Source of the DNA: Burkholderiales bacterium
GTDB taxonomy: Bacteria; Pseudomonadota; Gammaproteobacteria; Burkholderiales; SG8-39
Length of the DNA stretch: 64,000 nucleotides
Assembly (NCBI GenBank): GCA_027493935.1
Contig: JAOSJV010000001.1
Span: 1,612,001-1,676,000, forward strand
Reading direction: 5' to 3'
Part shown: positions 17,237 through 29,280 of the stretch, one piece after another
How positions within the stretch are numbered: the first letter of the stretch is position 1
How the letters are laid out: each line of letters begins with the position of its first letter
The notes under the pieces: model-generated
What the model was told of the DNA's origin: nothing
The model's database searches: none
Seen by the model: only the letters and a program-made list of their open reading frames with translations
Position numbers and translations under genes: made by a program

Positions 17237-17617
17237 CTACTTGACGGCGTGCCAGACGCCGCCCACGCCGTCCCCGTCCTTGTCGCCGGCCGTCCGGTCC
17301 CCGGCGAAGAAGTACAGGGGCTTGCCCTTGTAGGCCCACTGCGGCGAACCGTCGTCACGCTCGACGATCGTGAAGTCCCGGATGGCGCGGTCGCCCTCGA
17401 CCGGGCGGAACGGCGGCCACTTCACCGCGCACGCGGCGTTGCACGCGCTGCGTGCCGGGTTGGCCGGATCCTTGTCATAGGTATAGAGCGTCTTGTGCGA
17501 GCTCCAGTCGGTCATCACGCCGCCGCGCATCTCCGCGGGGGCGACGACGCGATCGCTCGCGCAGCCGGCGGCAAGCACGGCGGAGAGGGAAAGCGTTGCG
17601 AATCGGATCGTTTTCAT
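17237..17617 (-). CDS. Lipoprotein with secreted repeat (COG4315-like)
   Basis: The 126-residue product starts MKTIRFATLSLSAVLAAGC, a type II signal with lipobox LAAGC. The body carries the two-block pattern of the 'secreted repeat of unknown function' family: LYTYDKDPAN...SACNAACAVKWPPF and QWAYKGKPLYFFAGDRTAGD...GVWHAVK. Homologues occur next to sulfatases and electron-transfer genes. Periplasmic or outer-membrane location is likely. Function is unknown. It lies 16 bases upstream of the HAD gene, so the two are probably co-transcribed. Confidence 0.8.
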   Translation of the reverse strand: MKTIRFATLSLSAVLAAGCASDRVVAPAEMRGGVMTDWSSHKTLYTYDKDPANPARSACNAACAVKWPPFRPVEGDRAIRDFTIVERDDGSPQWAYKGKPLYFFAGDRTAGDKDGDGVGGVWHAVK

Positions 17618-17710
17618 CACCAGGTTCACCGGCTGTTACGAGACACCAGCTGAGAGAACTGCGGTGCCGCGCGCGCTGCCGGCCGTCGCCGGCCGGCCGC
17701 CCCTGCTTCG

Positions 17711-19330
<1,620 letters not shown>

Positions 19331-19483
19331 GCGTGCCTCCGGGCTATTTTGGCGATTCCCGCAGGCCGCGATGCTCCTCCCGGCCCGGAGCGGCCGCCAT
19401 TGGCAATGAGTGCAGACGGGCTTGCCCTATCGGGCAAACCGCGGCGCGGGCGGGCGGACCGCGCCGGTCCGGGCAGCCGCCGC

Positions 19484-20131
19484 CTATGCGTCGCGCCGTT
19501 GGCTGGGCTTGGAGGGGAGGACGAGCCCGAGCTCCGTCGCGATGCGCACGAGCTCGGCCACCGAGCCCGCGCGCAGCTTCTCGAGCACTTGCGCCCGATG
19601 CGCCTTGACCGTGCGCTCGGCGGCGCCGATGTCGGCCGCAATCTGCTTGTTGAGCTTGCCCGCGATGACGCCCGCGAGCACCTCGCGCTCGCGCGGCGTG
19701 AGGCGGTCGTACAGCGCCCGCAGCTCGCGCAGGCGTCCGCCCGCGTCGCGAACCCGCGCATCGCGCGCGAGCGCCTCGCGCACCGCCTTGAAGAGCGGCT
19801 CGCGCTCGACCGGCTTGGTGAGGAAGTCCACCGCGCCCGCCTTCATCGCGCGCACACTCATGGGCACGTCGCCGTGCCCGGTGAGGAAGACAATCGGCAG
19901 GTCGATCCCGTGGCTGGCGAACGCGGCCTGCAGGTCGAGCCCGCTCGGGCCCGGCATGTTGACGTCGAGCAGGACGCAGCCCGCCGCATCGCCCGGCCAC
20001 GCGATCAGGAAATCTCCGGCCGAGGCGTAGCCACGCACCTCGAAGCCGGCCGCCTGCAGGAGGCGCATGAGGGCCGTCCGGAACGACTCGTCGTCGTCCA
20101 CGACGTGCACGATCGGCGTCGCCGTGCTCAC
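19484..20131 (-). CDS. FixJ/NarL-type response regulator
   Basis: A 215-residue regulator: receiver domain (HVVDDDESF, phosphoacceptor in LLDVNMPG, FLTGHGD, FLTKPV), then a LuxR-type helix-turn-helix (LTPREREVLAGVIAG, NKQIAADIGAAERTVKAHR). The start overlaps the sensor kinase stop by four bases, so the two form a transcriptionally coupled pair. It probably activates the sulfatase cluster on the same strand; this is inferred from position. Confidence 0.85.
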   Translation of the reverse strand: MSTATPIVHVVDDDESFRTALMRLLQAAGFEVRGYASAGDFLIAWPGDAAGCVLLDVNMPGPSGLDLQAAFASHGIDLPIVFLTGHGDVPMSVRAMKAGAVDFLTKPVEREPLFKAVREALARDARVRDAGGRLRELRALYDRLTPREREVLAGVIAGKLNKQIAADIGAAERTVKAHRAQVLEKLRAGSVAELVRIATELGLVLPSKPSQRRDA

Positions 20132-22015
20132 GCGGCCTGCTCCGCGGGCGCCGGTCGGGGCGCGGCGGGAAGCGTGAAGCGGAACGTCGCGCCGCCCTCG
20201 CCGCCGGCCTCGGCCCAGATGCGGCCGCCGTGCGCCTCCACGATCGATCGCGCAATCGAGAGGCCGAGCCCCATGCCGCGCTCCTTGGTGGTGTAGAACG
20301 AGCCGAAGAGCTTGGGCAGGTGCTCGAGATCGATCCCTTGTCCCCGATCGCTCACCGTAAACTCCACGTCGCCGTCCGGCCGCAGCGACGTACGCACGAG
20401 CACGCGACGCAGGTGAGGGGATGTTTTCGCCATCGCGTCCATGCCGTTGACGACGAGGTTCAGCAGCACCTGCTGCAGGTGCACGCGGTCGCCGAGGATC
20501 TGCGGCAGCGTCGCGTCGAACGCCTCGACGAGCTCGACCCCGCGCCGCCGCGCCTCGGCCGCCAGAAGGCGCAGCACCTCGGAGACCGTCTCGTTCGCAT
20601 CGAGCGGTTCCCGCGTCATCTCGTGCCTGGTGAGCAGCTCGCGCAGGCGCCGGATCACCTCGCTCGCCCGCAGGTCGTCCTTGCGGATGTCGGCGAGGAT
20701 CTGGCGCACCTCGCCGGGGCGGGCGTCGCCCGCCTCGAGCAGCATGTCCGCGGCATCCACGTTGGCGAGGATGGCGCCGAGCGGCTGGTTGACCTCGTGC
20801 GCGATGGAGGCGGTGAGCTCGCCCATCGTCGCGAGCCGCCCCGCGTGCGCGAGCTCCACGCGATGCCGCTCAACCGCGAGCTCGGCCCGCTGGCGCCGCT
20901 GCCGCTGGACGAGGAGCGACCCGATGAGCGTGGCCTGGCCGAGGATGATCGCGAGCGCGCCCAGGATCTGCCAGCGGTAGCGATCCCATGCCGCGAGTTC
21001 CTTGAAGCGCACCTCGCAGCCCCCGGGCAGCAGCCGCTCGTCGATGCCCCAGCGCTCGAGCTGCCGCCAGTCGGCGATGCACGCGGGCGCGACCGGCGCC
21101 TCCGCGCCGAGCCCGCCGGGGCGCTCGCCGTTCAGCACCCGCGCGACGAGCTCGCCGGCGCGCCGGCCTTGCACGGAGAAGCTCGCGATCACCCCGGCGG
21201 CGATTCCGTCGCGCAAGTACGTCTCGAACACGCCGAACACGGGTGCGCGGGATGCCGCGGCGAGCTGCGTGATCACGTTGCGCGGCACGTGTCGCGCGCC
21301 GGCGCCGTCCTGGAACATCGCGAGGTAGAGCACGATCGCATCGGACGGCAGGTTCCGCACTGCGGCGAGCGTGTCGGCGAGAGGCAGATCGACGAGGTAC
21401 TCGACCGGCCGCCCGGCGGAGCGGCCATCGAGCGCCGCGCGCGCGAGGCGCAGCAGGCCGCGATCGAAATCCGTCGTCCCGGCGACCACGACGATGCGGC
21501 GCGCATCGGACCGCAGCCGCAGCGCGAGCTCGAGCGTCGCACCGAAATCGTAGCGAACTGGGACACCGACCGTGCGCGGGCCGAGCGTACGCGCGGCGAC
21601 CGACCGCGCTGGCACGCTGTGGAAGACGATCGCCGCGCCGGGCCAGAGCACGTCCCCGAACCGCTCCGCGAAGTCGAGCGCAGCCATCTCCACCGCCACG
21701 ACGGCGTCGATCTTCACGCCGCGGTACTTCTCGCGCAGCAGCGCCTGCATTCCCTGCTCGGAAATTCTCACGCGGGAAGCGCAGCACGTCGAGCGATTCC
21801 ACGTAGAACTCCGTGGGCCGCAGCGTCGACTCGCGGATCGCGGCCCGGGCCGCGCGATCGAGCTCGACGAACGCCGGCAGATACGGATCCGTGCTCGTCA
21901 GCACGACAATCCGGCTGGCGCCGGCATCGGCGGCGGGCGCCGGGGCGCCGCAGAGCACCCCCGCCAGCGCGACCGCCATGGCGAATGCGCGGCACGCGGC
22001 CGCAGGTCGTCTCAT
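20128..22015 (-). CDS. Sensor histidine kinase with ABC-substrate-binding-like periplasmic domain (frameshifted)
   Basis: About 628 residues after joining. A signal peptide (MAVALAGVLCGAPAPAADA) precedes a periplasmic domain related to ABC-type substrate-binding proteins (IVVLTSTDPYLPAFVELDRA, through VFGVFETYLRDGIAAGVI). One membrane helix follows (ILGALAIILGQATLIGSLLV), then the kinase core: H-box SIAHEVNQPLGAIL, N-box LNLVVNGMDAM, G1 SDRGQGI, G2 GMGLGLSIARSI. The frame breaks near 21760; removing one C from CC joins RENF to EQGMQALLRE. It probably senses a small anionic ligand and phosphorylates the FixJ-type regulator. Confidence 0.85.
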
Positions 22016-22195
22016 TGCGAAATCCTGGGTCCCGGATCGGCGGCACGCGATTGGCGCCGCCGCTGGACGACGGGCGCCAGTATAGCCCGCGCGGGCGCGG
22101 TCCCAAGCGCTCAGCGCTCAGGCCCGAGCGTCGCGAGCCGCTCTTCGTAGCGCGCCGGCGCGCCGTGCGCGTCCTCGCCCGCAGGCACGCTTGCA

Positions 22196-23069
22196 TCGCG
22201 CGCCGAGTGCGCCACGCTCGCGGCGGGCGGGCTCTGCGGCGACCGGATCGCGCTCGACGCGGTCGAGGCGACGGCCGCCGCGGAGCCGGGCGGCGCGACC
22301 TTGGTGTCCAACGGCGATTGCCACTGGTTCGACGCGGATGCCGGGCGTTTCGCTGAGGTCGACCGCCGAGTTGGCGCGCATCACGCCACGCGCGGGAACG
22401 TGGAGACCGAGCTCGCGCGCGGCCGACTTCGGGGCCGGGTGCGGCTGCGCGTATCCGGAGTCGGTGGACGACCCGACGGCCGAGTACTCGAACCGCATCC
22501 TCGCGCGCCTGCGGCGGTGCGCGGACGCGTTGCCGCAGGCGCGCCATCGTCTCCGCGCGCTGCCGATGACGCTCGCCGCCCGCGTCGGCGGCCTGCACGT
22601 CGGCGTCGTGCACGGCCACGCCGAGGCGCTCGCGGGCTGGCGTTTCGCGCACGATGCGCTGGACGCGCCGGATGCGCGGCCCTGGCTCGAAGAAGTGCGC
22701 GCGGCCTCGGGCATCGACGTGGACGCCTGCACCCACACCTGCCTGCCGGCAGGGCGCAACTTTCGTCTCCCCTCGGGCCGGCTCACCGTCATCAACATCG
22801 GCGCGGCGGGCATGCCGAACTTCCGCGCAACCTCGTTCGGGGTGATCACCCGGATCGGCGTGCGCCCGTCGGCACAGGCGACCTTGTGCCGGGTCGCGCG
22901 CGACGGCGTGTTCATCGAGGCGCTGCCGGTCTTCTTCGACCGCCGGCACTGGCTGCGCGAGTTCGTCGAGATGTGACCGGATGGATCGCCCGCGCACGCC
23001 TTCTACTTCGACCGCATCGTGAACGGCCCGCGCTTCGCGCCGGAACAGGCGTATCCGAAGGTGATCTGA
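22196..23069 (+). pseudogene. Metallophosphoesterase-family protein, frameshifted and with a premature stop
   Basis: The frames join as GGLCGDRIALDAVEA, LVSNGDCHWFDAD and RGNVETELA, then (after a GG/G slip near 22428) GCGCAYPESVDDPTAEYS, VGVVHGHAEALAGW, CTHTCLPAGRNF and VINIGAAGMPNFRATSFGVITRI. This is a calcineurin-like phosphoesterase family with its NGD, GNxE, HGH and THT motifs. At 22974-22976 an in-frame TGA stands between LREFVEM and PDGSPAHAFYFDRIVNGPRF; TGG would be a one-base alternative. The start codon is not clear. Two independent lesions make decay likely, though one may be an error. Confidence 0.6.
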
Positions 23070-23186
23070 CGCCGCTCGGCGCCGCCCTCGATTGCGGCTA
23101 GGTTCTAGCCCAACTTGCGCAGAATCGGGGTAGCGACGTAACGACATTGGCTTAGGCCAGAACTCGGCACTACATTTTTGCTGCGT

Positions 23187-23294
23187 GGCGATACGATTGA
23201 GACGGCACGTACCAACCTCAAGGAGGCGCTCGAGTTGTTCTACGAGACCCCCGACCCAGCCGAGATCAAGGCCAGACTCCACGACAGCGGGTGA
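23187..23294 (+). pseudogene. hicB remnant
   Basis: Thirty-five codons, GDTIETARTNLKEALELFYE through PAEIKARLHDSG and a stop. They match the C-terminal half of the HicB at 10290-10514 with only a few changes. There is no start, no N-terminal half and no hicA. Confidence 0.7.
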
Positions 23295-23596
23295 GCTACG
23301 ATAGCGACGCGCTGGGGCAGTGATGGCGGCACGCGAGGCGTACTCGAACGCAGTAGCGCCAGAGCGAGTGGCCGCGCAAGAGCGCCGCGACCCGACGGCG
23401 CCTCGCAGAACGCTCGAGTTGAAGCTAGCTCGCCCGCAGCCCGCGATGGCCGCTACAGTCCCATCCGTCGCGGTTCACGCTCAGGCCTGGGCCGCGCCAG
23501 AAGCCGAGAGGGTGAGCGCGGCCGTGCCGGCGATGGCGGCGCGGCCTGGCTACTTCCCCGACGCTGCCCGACGCGCCGACCCGGGTGCGGGCTGTC
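23295..23596. other. Stretch without a recognised gene
   Basis: About 300 bases. A plus-strand frame of 97 codons from 23320 is alanine- and arginine-rich with no family resemblance. I see no RNA gene or repeat. Confidence 0.4.
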
Positions 23597-23980
23597 CTAT
23601 AGCTGCGCTTTGATTTCCTCGACGCGGATCACCATCGCGCCCCGCGCCCACGGGAACTTCGCTTTGACCGTATCCGCGACCTCGCCCGAGGTGACGATCT
23701 CGGCAGTCCCGGAAATGAGGTACCCCTGGCCCGGGCTGCGCGTACCTTGCACCTTTCGCGAAGCAACCATCAGCTGGACACGAGCGTCCTTCCTGAGATT
23801 CTGCTCCGTGCGGTGATAGCGCCCGGCCGGGAGCACGATCGTGTCGTCTCCAATGCCCAGCGCGCGCATGTAGTCGCCCCAATTGCCGACCACGTAGGGG
23901 CCGTCGTCGCCCGATGTGACGATGGTCAGGAACTCGGTTGCCTCGCAGACATCGCGACAGTTGCCTTCGATCTTCGGCAT
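23597..23980 (-). CDS. Pyridoxamine 5'-phosphate oxidase-like FMN-binding protein
   Basis: A 127-residue split-barrel protein: FLTIVTSGDDGPYVVGNWGDY, IVLPAGRYHRTEQNLRKDAR, VQLMVAS and QGYLISGTAEIVTSG are the PNPOx-like order of strands. A strong GGAGGAAGA ribosome site sets the start at ATG 23980. Such proteins bind FMN, F420 or heme and reduce small molecules. The small size argues against true PNP oxidase. It stands alone, transcribed on the minus strand. Confidence 0.75.
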   Translation of the reverse strand: MPKIEGNCRDVCEATEFLTIVTSGDDGPYVVGNWGDYMRALGIGDDTIVLPAGRYHRTEQNLRKDARVQLMVASRKVQGTRSPGQGYLISGTAEIVTSGEVADTVKAKFPWARGAMVIRVEEIKAQL

Positions 23981-24639
23981 TCTTCCTCCATTGCCTCGAC
24001 TGGATTGTTCGCGCCCGCGCGTGATCGACCCTCCGATGCATGATAGCAGGCATGCCCGGGCATGCTGGCTTGCGGCACCAATCGCATCGCGCCTCCTCGC
24101 GGAGGGCTGCGAGCTGCCGTGCCGCGAAGCGCCGCGGCCGCTCTCGGGCGGGATTCGTGGCCCGGATGCGGCATCCCTCGACATTGCGGTTCGCGATCCT
24201 GCTCGACCCGAACGACGAGCGGCGGGTGCAGCGTCCTCGCCTCCGCCTCGAGGATTTGCAGGCAATCGGCGACGATCAACCCGTGCGGTGCTGTGCCCTG
24301 ACGAGCTGCGCAGTGATCCCTGCCTTGCGAGACCCACGACTCGCACAGCACGTCAGGGGAAACGACCGTAGGCGCCGCAGGCCGCCGCTGTCGCGATTCC
24401 GACGCAGTTGATTCCGGGCGACGCCCGGCGATATGCTGGAGTCCACGGCGCCGCCAAGAAGCGTCTGCGGCGACGGGGTGGCTGTTCGTATCTTTCGCAT
24501 CGCCAGACCACCGAGAGGAGGCCGCATGGCTGGTGGGGCTGCGCTTGCGTGGCGTGGGCGTGGACGCGTGCTTGCGTCAGTGCGAGACCCCGCGACGTTG
24601 TGGCGACCGTGGTCGGGTGGGTTTCGCGGCGCTCGCTCG
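23981..24639. other. Long intergenic stretch, no gene recognised
   Basis: About 660 bases between the PNPOx-like gene and the next plus-strand gene. The open frames on both strands lack recognisable motifs and ribosome sites. It should hold two divergent promoters, but I cannot place them with confidence. Confidence 0.4.
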
Positions 24640-25770
24640 ATGCGCGCGATCACGCGCGTCGCCTGCGCGATTGCGCTGCTGCCGCCTGCGATCGCGTGCG
24701 CGGCATCGGCCGCCGGCCTCCCGCCGGGCGAGACCGCTCGCATCCTCGCGGGAATGGACGCAAACCCCGCGGGGCTGGCGCCGGCCGCGCTGCACGTGCT
24801 GCCGGCCTACTCGAAGGACGTCTCGACGTCCTGGGAGACGTACGTGCAGCGCATCGGCAAGCCGATGCGCGCCTGGGCGCAGAGCGAGCTGCCCGCTGCG
24901 CGCGGCGCGACCGTCTTCTACCCGTTCTCCGGACCGGATTTCGCGACGGTGGCGCAGCTCTACCCGGACGCCGCGCGCTACGTCCTTGTCGCGGATCAGC
25001 CCGCCTGCCCGCCTCCTGCGCTCGAACGGATGGCGCCCCCGGCGCTCGCAGCGTATCTTGCGCGGTTCCGCGAGGGGGTGGCGGCGTTTCGCGGTGATGG
25101 GATTCTTCCTCACCCGCGAGCTGAATGCGGATGCGAGCCGGACCGAGCACCGCGTGGGCGTCACGGCGCTACTGATGGCGTTCGCCGCGCGGCAGGGGTT
25201 CGAGGTGACCGGGGTGCAGCCGGTCCGGATCGCGGCGGCCGGCGCCCGGCTCGAGCCGCAGCCGGGCGACGACCGGAGCTGCCACGCCTGGGAGTCGGTG
25301 CGCCTGACGCTCGCACGCGACGGCGGCCAGGCGGTGCTCGACTACGTGCGGCTCGATCTCTCCGACGCCGCGTTGCGCAAGCACACAGCCGGGCGCGCGT
25401 GGCTCGAAGACGTGGCCGGCAATCCGACGGTGCTCAAGGCCGCGTCACACCTGCCGCAGAACGGGGGTTCCGATCCGTCCGCGATGCGATTCTCACCCGG
25501 GCGCCCATCGTCTGGCAGGACGAGACGGGGATCGAGTACGGCGTGCTCGCGAAGCACTTCAAGGTGGCGCTGTACGGCCGCTTCACGAAGGCCCACGCCC
25601 TGTTCGGGGCAGAGGCCCAGGGCTCGCTCGCGCAGGCGTACGCACGCGCGGGGGCGCAGGCCAAGCCGATCGGATTTCGCGTCGGTTACTACAAGGAATC
25701 GGGCTGGAGCGTGCAGGTGGCGCTGCGCGACCGCGCGCCGACCGCGCTGCGCAGCGGCCCGACCCTTCGC
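24640..25770 (+). CDS. Secreted conserved protein of unknown function (two frameshifts)
   Basis: A signal peptide (RVACAIALLPPAIACAASAAG) precedes a body of about 350 residues: AWAQSELPAARGATVFYPFSG, FFLTRELN, RTEHRVGVTALLMAFAA, VLDYVRLDLSDAALR, VLKAASHLPQNGG and IVWQDETGIEYGVLAKHFK. The blocks look strongly conserved, but I know no function. Both breaks lie in G runs (25101-25103 and 25466-25470), where one extra G repairs each. The sequence continues in frame into a TonB C-terminal domain, so the true end is unclear. Periplasmic location is expected. Confidence 0.6.
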
Positions 25771-25779
25771 GCCGACACC

Positions 25780-26215
25780 GCGAAGCCGGCCCCGACGCCG
25801 TCGCTCGAGCAGCAGATCGCCGCCCTCGATGCGCGCGTGAAGCGGAGGCTAGCCCGCATGAAGGCGCGCCCGCGCAAGGTCTTCGTCAGCGGGAGCACGC
25901 AGGAGGAGCCCTTCGCGGCGTACGTCAAGGACGTACGCGAGCGCGTAGCGCGCAGCGTGGACCTCGCGGCGGACAGGGAGCCGCGGCGCGCTGGTGACGC
26001 TCGCCATCCTTGCGGATGGTACGCTGCAGGCGATCGAGCTCGATCGCGGCTCGGGCAGCGCTGCGATCGACGCGCGGCTGCGCGCCGCCGTGCGCCGCGT
26101 CGCGCCGTTCGCACCCTTGCCGGCGCCGGTGCGCGAGCGTGCGGACGTGCTGCTGGTCACGCTGCTGCTACCCGATCGCCGCGAACCCGACGCCGCGCCA
26201 CTCACCCGGGCGGCC
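25780..26215 (+). CDS. TonB-family C-terminal domain (N-terminus missing, frameshifted)
   Basis: Residues QQIAALDARVKRRLARMKAR, PRKVFVSGSTQEEPFAAYVKD, then after a frame slip near 26000 LVTLAILADGTLQAIELDRG and RVAPFAPLP form a TonB C-terminal domain, which contacts outer-membrane receptors. The membrane anchor and most of the proline-rich spacer are absent. The domain is joined in frame to the preceding unknown protein, and beyond it to the L,D-transpeptidase region, which looks like the result of deletions. No exbB or exbD lies nearby. Confidence 0.6.
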
Positions 26216-27138
26216 GCGCCGGGCGCAAATCCATGCGAGCTGCCGTTCTCCGAGATCATCGATCCGCGTAGCGCCAAGGCGATCGTCGCGGGCGCCCTGT
26301 CGCGCATTCCCACTGCCCGCAGCTTCGCGCTGCGCGATGCGATGAACACGGCGCCGGGAATCTCGGTCGAGGACGACGAGCGGTACAACTACCGGAGCCG
26401 CTTTCTGGTTGCAAACCTCGATACGAAGGCGCCGGACGGGCAGTGCCGGGGCCTCGAGGAGCGTTATCCGCTGATCGATCCCGGGCAGCCGGATTACGAG
26501 ACTTTCCCCGAGCTTCAGGACCCCGAGACGCTCGCGCATTTCGTGTCGAACGTTCAAGGAGACGGACCGGGAAAAGGCTACTTCGAGGCGCCGACGGTCA
26601 AGGCGCCGGTGGTGCGGATCGGCGGCGCACGCTACTGCATCGGACAGACGCTCTCGCTCTGCGAGATCAGGCGCGGACAGCCGGTCGAGATCGCAAGGCT
26701 CGGCACGTCCGGACTGCTGAGCGACTCCGGACCCGCGCGGCGCTTCTACGCGCCGTTGAACGAGATCGTTCTGCGAAGCTGGACGGCGAACCGCAGGTAC
26801 ACCGCGGCGGATGCGCGCCGCGACGCCGCGCTCGCCGGAATCTCGGACCACGAGTCTTCCGGCGCGCGCCTGTCGCACTACCGGCACCAGGACGTCGATT
26901 GGGTGATGCCGAACTTCATGCAGTGGCTGCCCGCCGGGGGTTCGAGAACGACGGCACGGTCAAGGGGCTGCACGAGCTGAGCCGAGGCGAGACGCGGATC
27001 AACAATCTCGGTGCCGCGGTCAGCCACGGCTGCCTGCGGCTCACCCGCTACGGCGCTGTGCTCGCCCGGTGGTGGACACCGCGGGGCGCCAAGCTCTTCA
27101 TCCACTACACCGACGCCGGCTATCGCCGGACGCCCTGA
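26216..27138 (+). CDS. L,D-transpeptidase (YkuD family), frameshifted
   Basis: About 300 residues ending in the catalytic block GTVKGLHELSRGE and SHGCLRLTRYGAVLARWW, where SHGCxR is the YkuD signature with nucleophile cysteine. The upstream part includes VWVMPNFMQW-like and DHESSGARLSHYRHQD segments. The frame slips at five G at 26936-26940; a sixth restores AGGFENDGTVK. The enzyme crosslinks peptidoglycan or anchors proteins to it. No clear start separates it from the preceding TonB-like region; ATG 26342 is possible but cuts conserved-looking sequence. Confidence 0.7.
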
Positions 27139-27330
27139 GCAGCCTCCATCCACCGCGGCCGCGCCTCACACTCACACTGGCCGGCACGACGATCACCGAG
27201 CGCACGATGTGACGAGGGTCGTCAAAGAGGGGATCGACCCGCCCGGCGCGGGAAGGGAGGGATCGAATCCCCGAGGGGTCGATGTTCGTGCGATTTCCCT
27301 CGCGCAGAGAAGCGCCGGAGCAACTCCGGG

Positions 27331-28188
27331 CTAGCTCTGATTCCACTCCACGAGCGTGTCGTTCGGGCTCTGGCGCTCGTAGAACCACATGAGGCCCTGG
27401 GCTTCCTTGCTGAGCACCGTCGTCTTGAAGCTTCGCCACGCCTGGATCTCGAAGTAGTCGAGCGGACCTCCGTGCGAGCGCAGCCGGTGCGGCACGCCGG
27501 GAGGGAAGTACACGAGCGTGCCGGGCGCGAGCTCGCGGAACTCGTTCTCCACTTCGACCACGCCGCGTCCCTTGAAGGTCATGTAGCAGTGGTACGGGCC
27601 GTCCGGGTTGGCGTCGGTGCCGCCATGCACGTGATAGGGCGAGCTGCCGCCCGCCTTGTAGTGCATCTCCCCAGCCTGGATGGCGTTGGTCGGGGTAAGC
27701 CGGCCGCCGTCCGTGAGCCGGACGCTCGACTCGGCGCAGAAGCGGCGGATGCGTCCGCCGCTCGCATCGCTCAGCGCGCGCAGCGAATTCCGGTCGAAGA
27801 AGTACCCTGGACCTCCGGGGAGCCCGGCTTCGATCGCCGCGGGAGGCTTCGGCACCGCCATGTGCAGCAGTTCCATCGCCGATCCGGAGGCGTCGAAGCG
27901 CGCCGATTCACCCGGTGCGAGCAGGACCCCGGCGCCTTCGGCCGCATCGTGAGCGCTGTTGCCGTAGTGAATGACGCCTTTGGCGGGCGCCATGAGGTAC
28001 ACCACGTGATAGTCGTCCCCGGCCTTGAGATCCCACTGCCTGCCTTGCACGATCGAGCGCCGGTAGACGGTGAGATTCTTCGCGCCGCACAGTGCGGGGC
28101 TGCACAAGGTCTTCTCGGTTCCGGATGCGACCGCGCGGGCCTCCGCGGTGTTCGAGTCGATGATGAAGATGTCGCTGATCGTTGCCAT
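27331..28188 (-). CDS. Cupin-domain protein
   Basis: A 285-residue bicupin. The C-terminal half holds a classical motif pair: GGSSPYHVHGGTDANPDGPYH (metal-binding histidines) and PGTLVYFPPGVPHRLRSHGG. The N-terminal half has a degenerate cupin (DDYHVVYLMAPAKGVIHYG, LLAPGE). A GGAGGG sequence precedes ATG 28188. Substrate unknown: dioxygenase or isomerase roles are typical of the fold. Confidence 0.75.
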   Translation of the reverse strand: MATISDIFIIDSNTAEARAVASGTEKTLCSPALCGAKNLTVYRRSIVQGRQWDLKAGDDYHVVYLMAPAKGVIHYGNSAHDAAEGAGVLLAPGESARFDASGSAMELLHMAVPKPPAAIEAGLPGGPGYFFDRNSLRALSDASGGRIRRFCAESSVRLTDGGRLTPTNAIQAGEMHYKAGGSSPYHVHGGTDANPDGPYHCYMTFKGRGVVEVENEFRELAPGTLVYFPPGVPHRLRSHGGPLDYFEIQAWRSFKTTVLSKEAQGLMWFYERQSPNDTLVEWNQS

Positions 28189-28884
28189 GCCTGCGTATCC
28201 CTCCGGGGAAATCTCGGGAAATCTGAATCGACGCGCTGGATGGCGGGCCGCCTGCCGACGCTCGCATGGCGCCGTGTCGAGACGAGCCTCGCACCACTGC
28301 GACCCGACCAGGCCGAATGATAATCCTTCCGCGCGCCGTTCGGCCCGCGGCGTGTGCAGTGGCGTGCCAGCAAGACGCGGACGAACCGGAGGTCCCATTC
28401 CAGGCGAGCGGCGCATCGGGGGCGCGCTCTGGGAAGCCGCACTCCGCGATCTGCGATGAGGACTTCGCATGCAAGTTGGCACCGGCGTCCGGTGCGTCCG
28501 TCCGGCGAGCCGCGTTGCGCGCGGTGCGGACGCATCCGGAGCGCCCAAGAAGGCGCGGCGCGGCATTTCGCTGGCCGGTGGCGGCGGAACGCGGATCCGC
28601 GCCGCCCCGGGTTTCGCGCCCGCGAGCAATTGCTAACCTCGTCCGGGCGGTATAGCCTTGTGCCGTGATCGGATCGGCGGAGGCCGATTCCGCCACCGGG
28701 AATGGCGCAATGCAACGGGATCCGCCGGTGCCGCCGGCCGGCGGCGCCGAGGGCTGGTGATCTTCGCGCTCGCCGGGCCGATCGACTCGCGGCCGCGAGG
28801 TAGCCGCGTGCAGAGCGTTCTTGAAACACATCCGTTTCGACCGGGGAGGCACGACCGACACACTCATCCGCGAAGGAGGGAGTC
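28189..28884. other. Long intergenic stretch, no gene recognised
   Basis: About 700 bases between divergent cupin genes. Open frames on both strands are arginine-rich shadows without start signals. It should carry the promoters of both cupins. Confidence 0.4.
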
Positions 28885-29280
28885 ATGAAACGGCTTGTGA
28901 GCAGCGTAGCGGTGGTCGTGGCGACGCTTGCCGTCGTCGGCTTGGTGTCGCAGTCGGCGTTCTCCGCCGGCGAAGGAAAGAAAGAGCCGGTTCGCTTCAA
29001 GGTGCTCAACACGTTCAAGCCCCAACTGGCCGGCGTCGACAAGGCCCAGCTCATCCAGTTCGAGATGGATCCGGGCGCCGAAGTAAAGAGCTTCAAGGTG
29101 GGTTCATCCGAGATCCTGTGGGTGACGAGAGGGGTCTTCACGTACAAGTACGGGGACAAGACCGTGCAGCGCAAGCAAGGCGAGAGCTGGCTGCAGGAAG
29201 CCGGCGTCGTCCTCGATGTCGCAAACAGGTCGAAGAGTGGCGCAGTCCTGCAGGGTGTCCAGTTCATCAAGGCGAAGTAG
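28885..29280 (+). CDS. Secreted single-domain cupin
   Basis: A 131-residue protein with signal peptide (VAVVVATLAVVGLVSQSAFSA) and a small cupin barrel (LIQFEMDPGAEVKSFKVGSSE, ILWVTRGVFTYKYGDK, LQEAGVVLDVANRS). The usual histidines are few: metal binding is doubtful. A strong GAAGGAGGGAG ribosome site precedes the ATG. Divergent from the bicupin gene, perhaps functionally linked. Confidence 0.7.
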   Translation: MKRLVSSVAVVVATLAVVGLVSQSAFSAGEGKKEPVRFKVLNTFKPQLAGVDKAQLIQFEMDPGAEVKSFKVGSSEILWVTRGVFTYKYGDKTVQRKQGESWLQEAGVVLDVANRSKSGAVLQGVQFIKAK

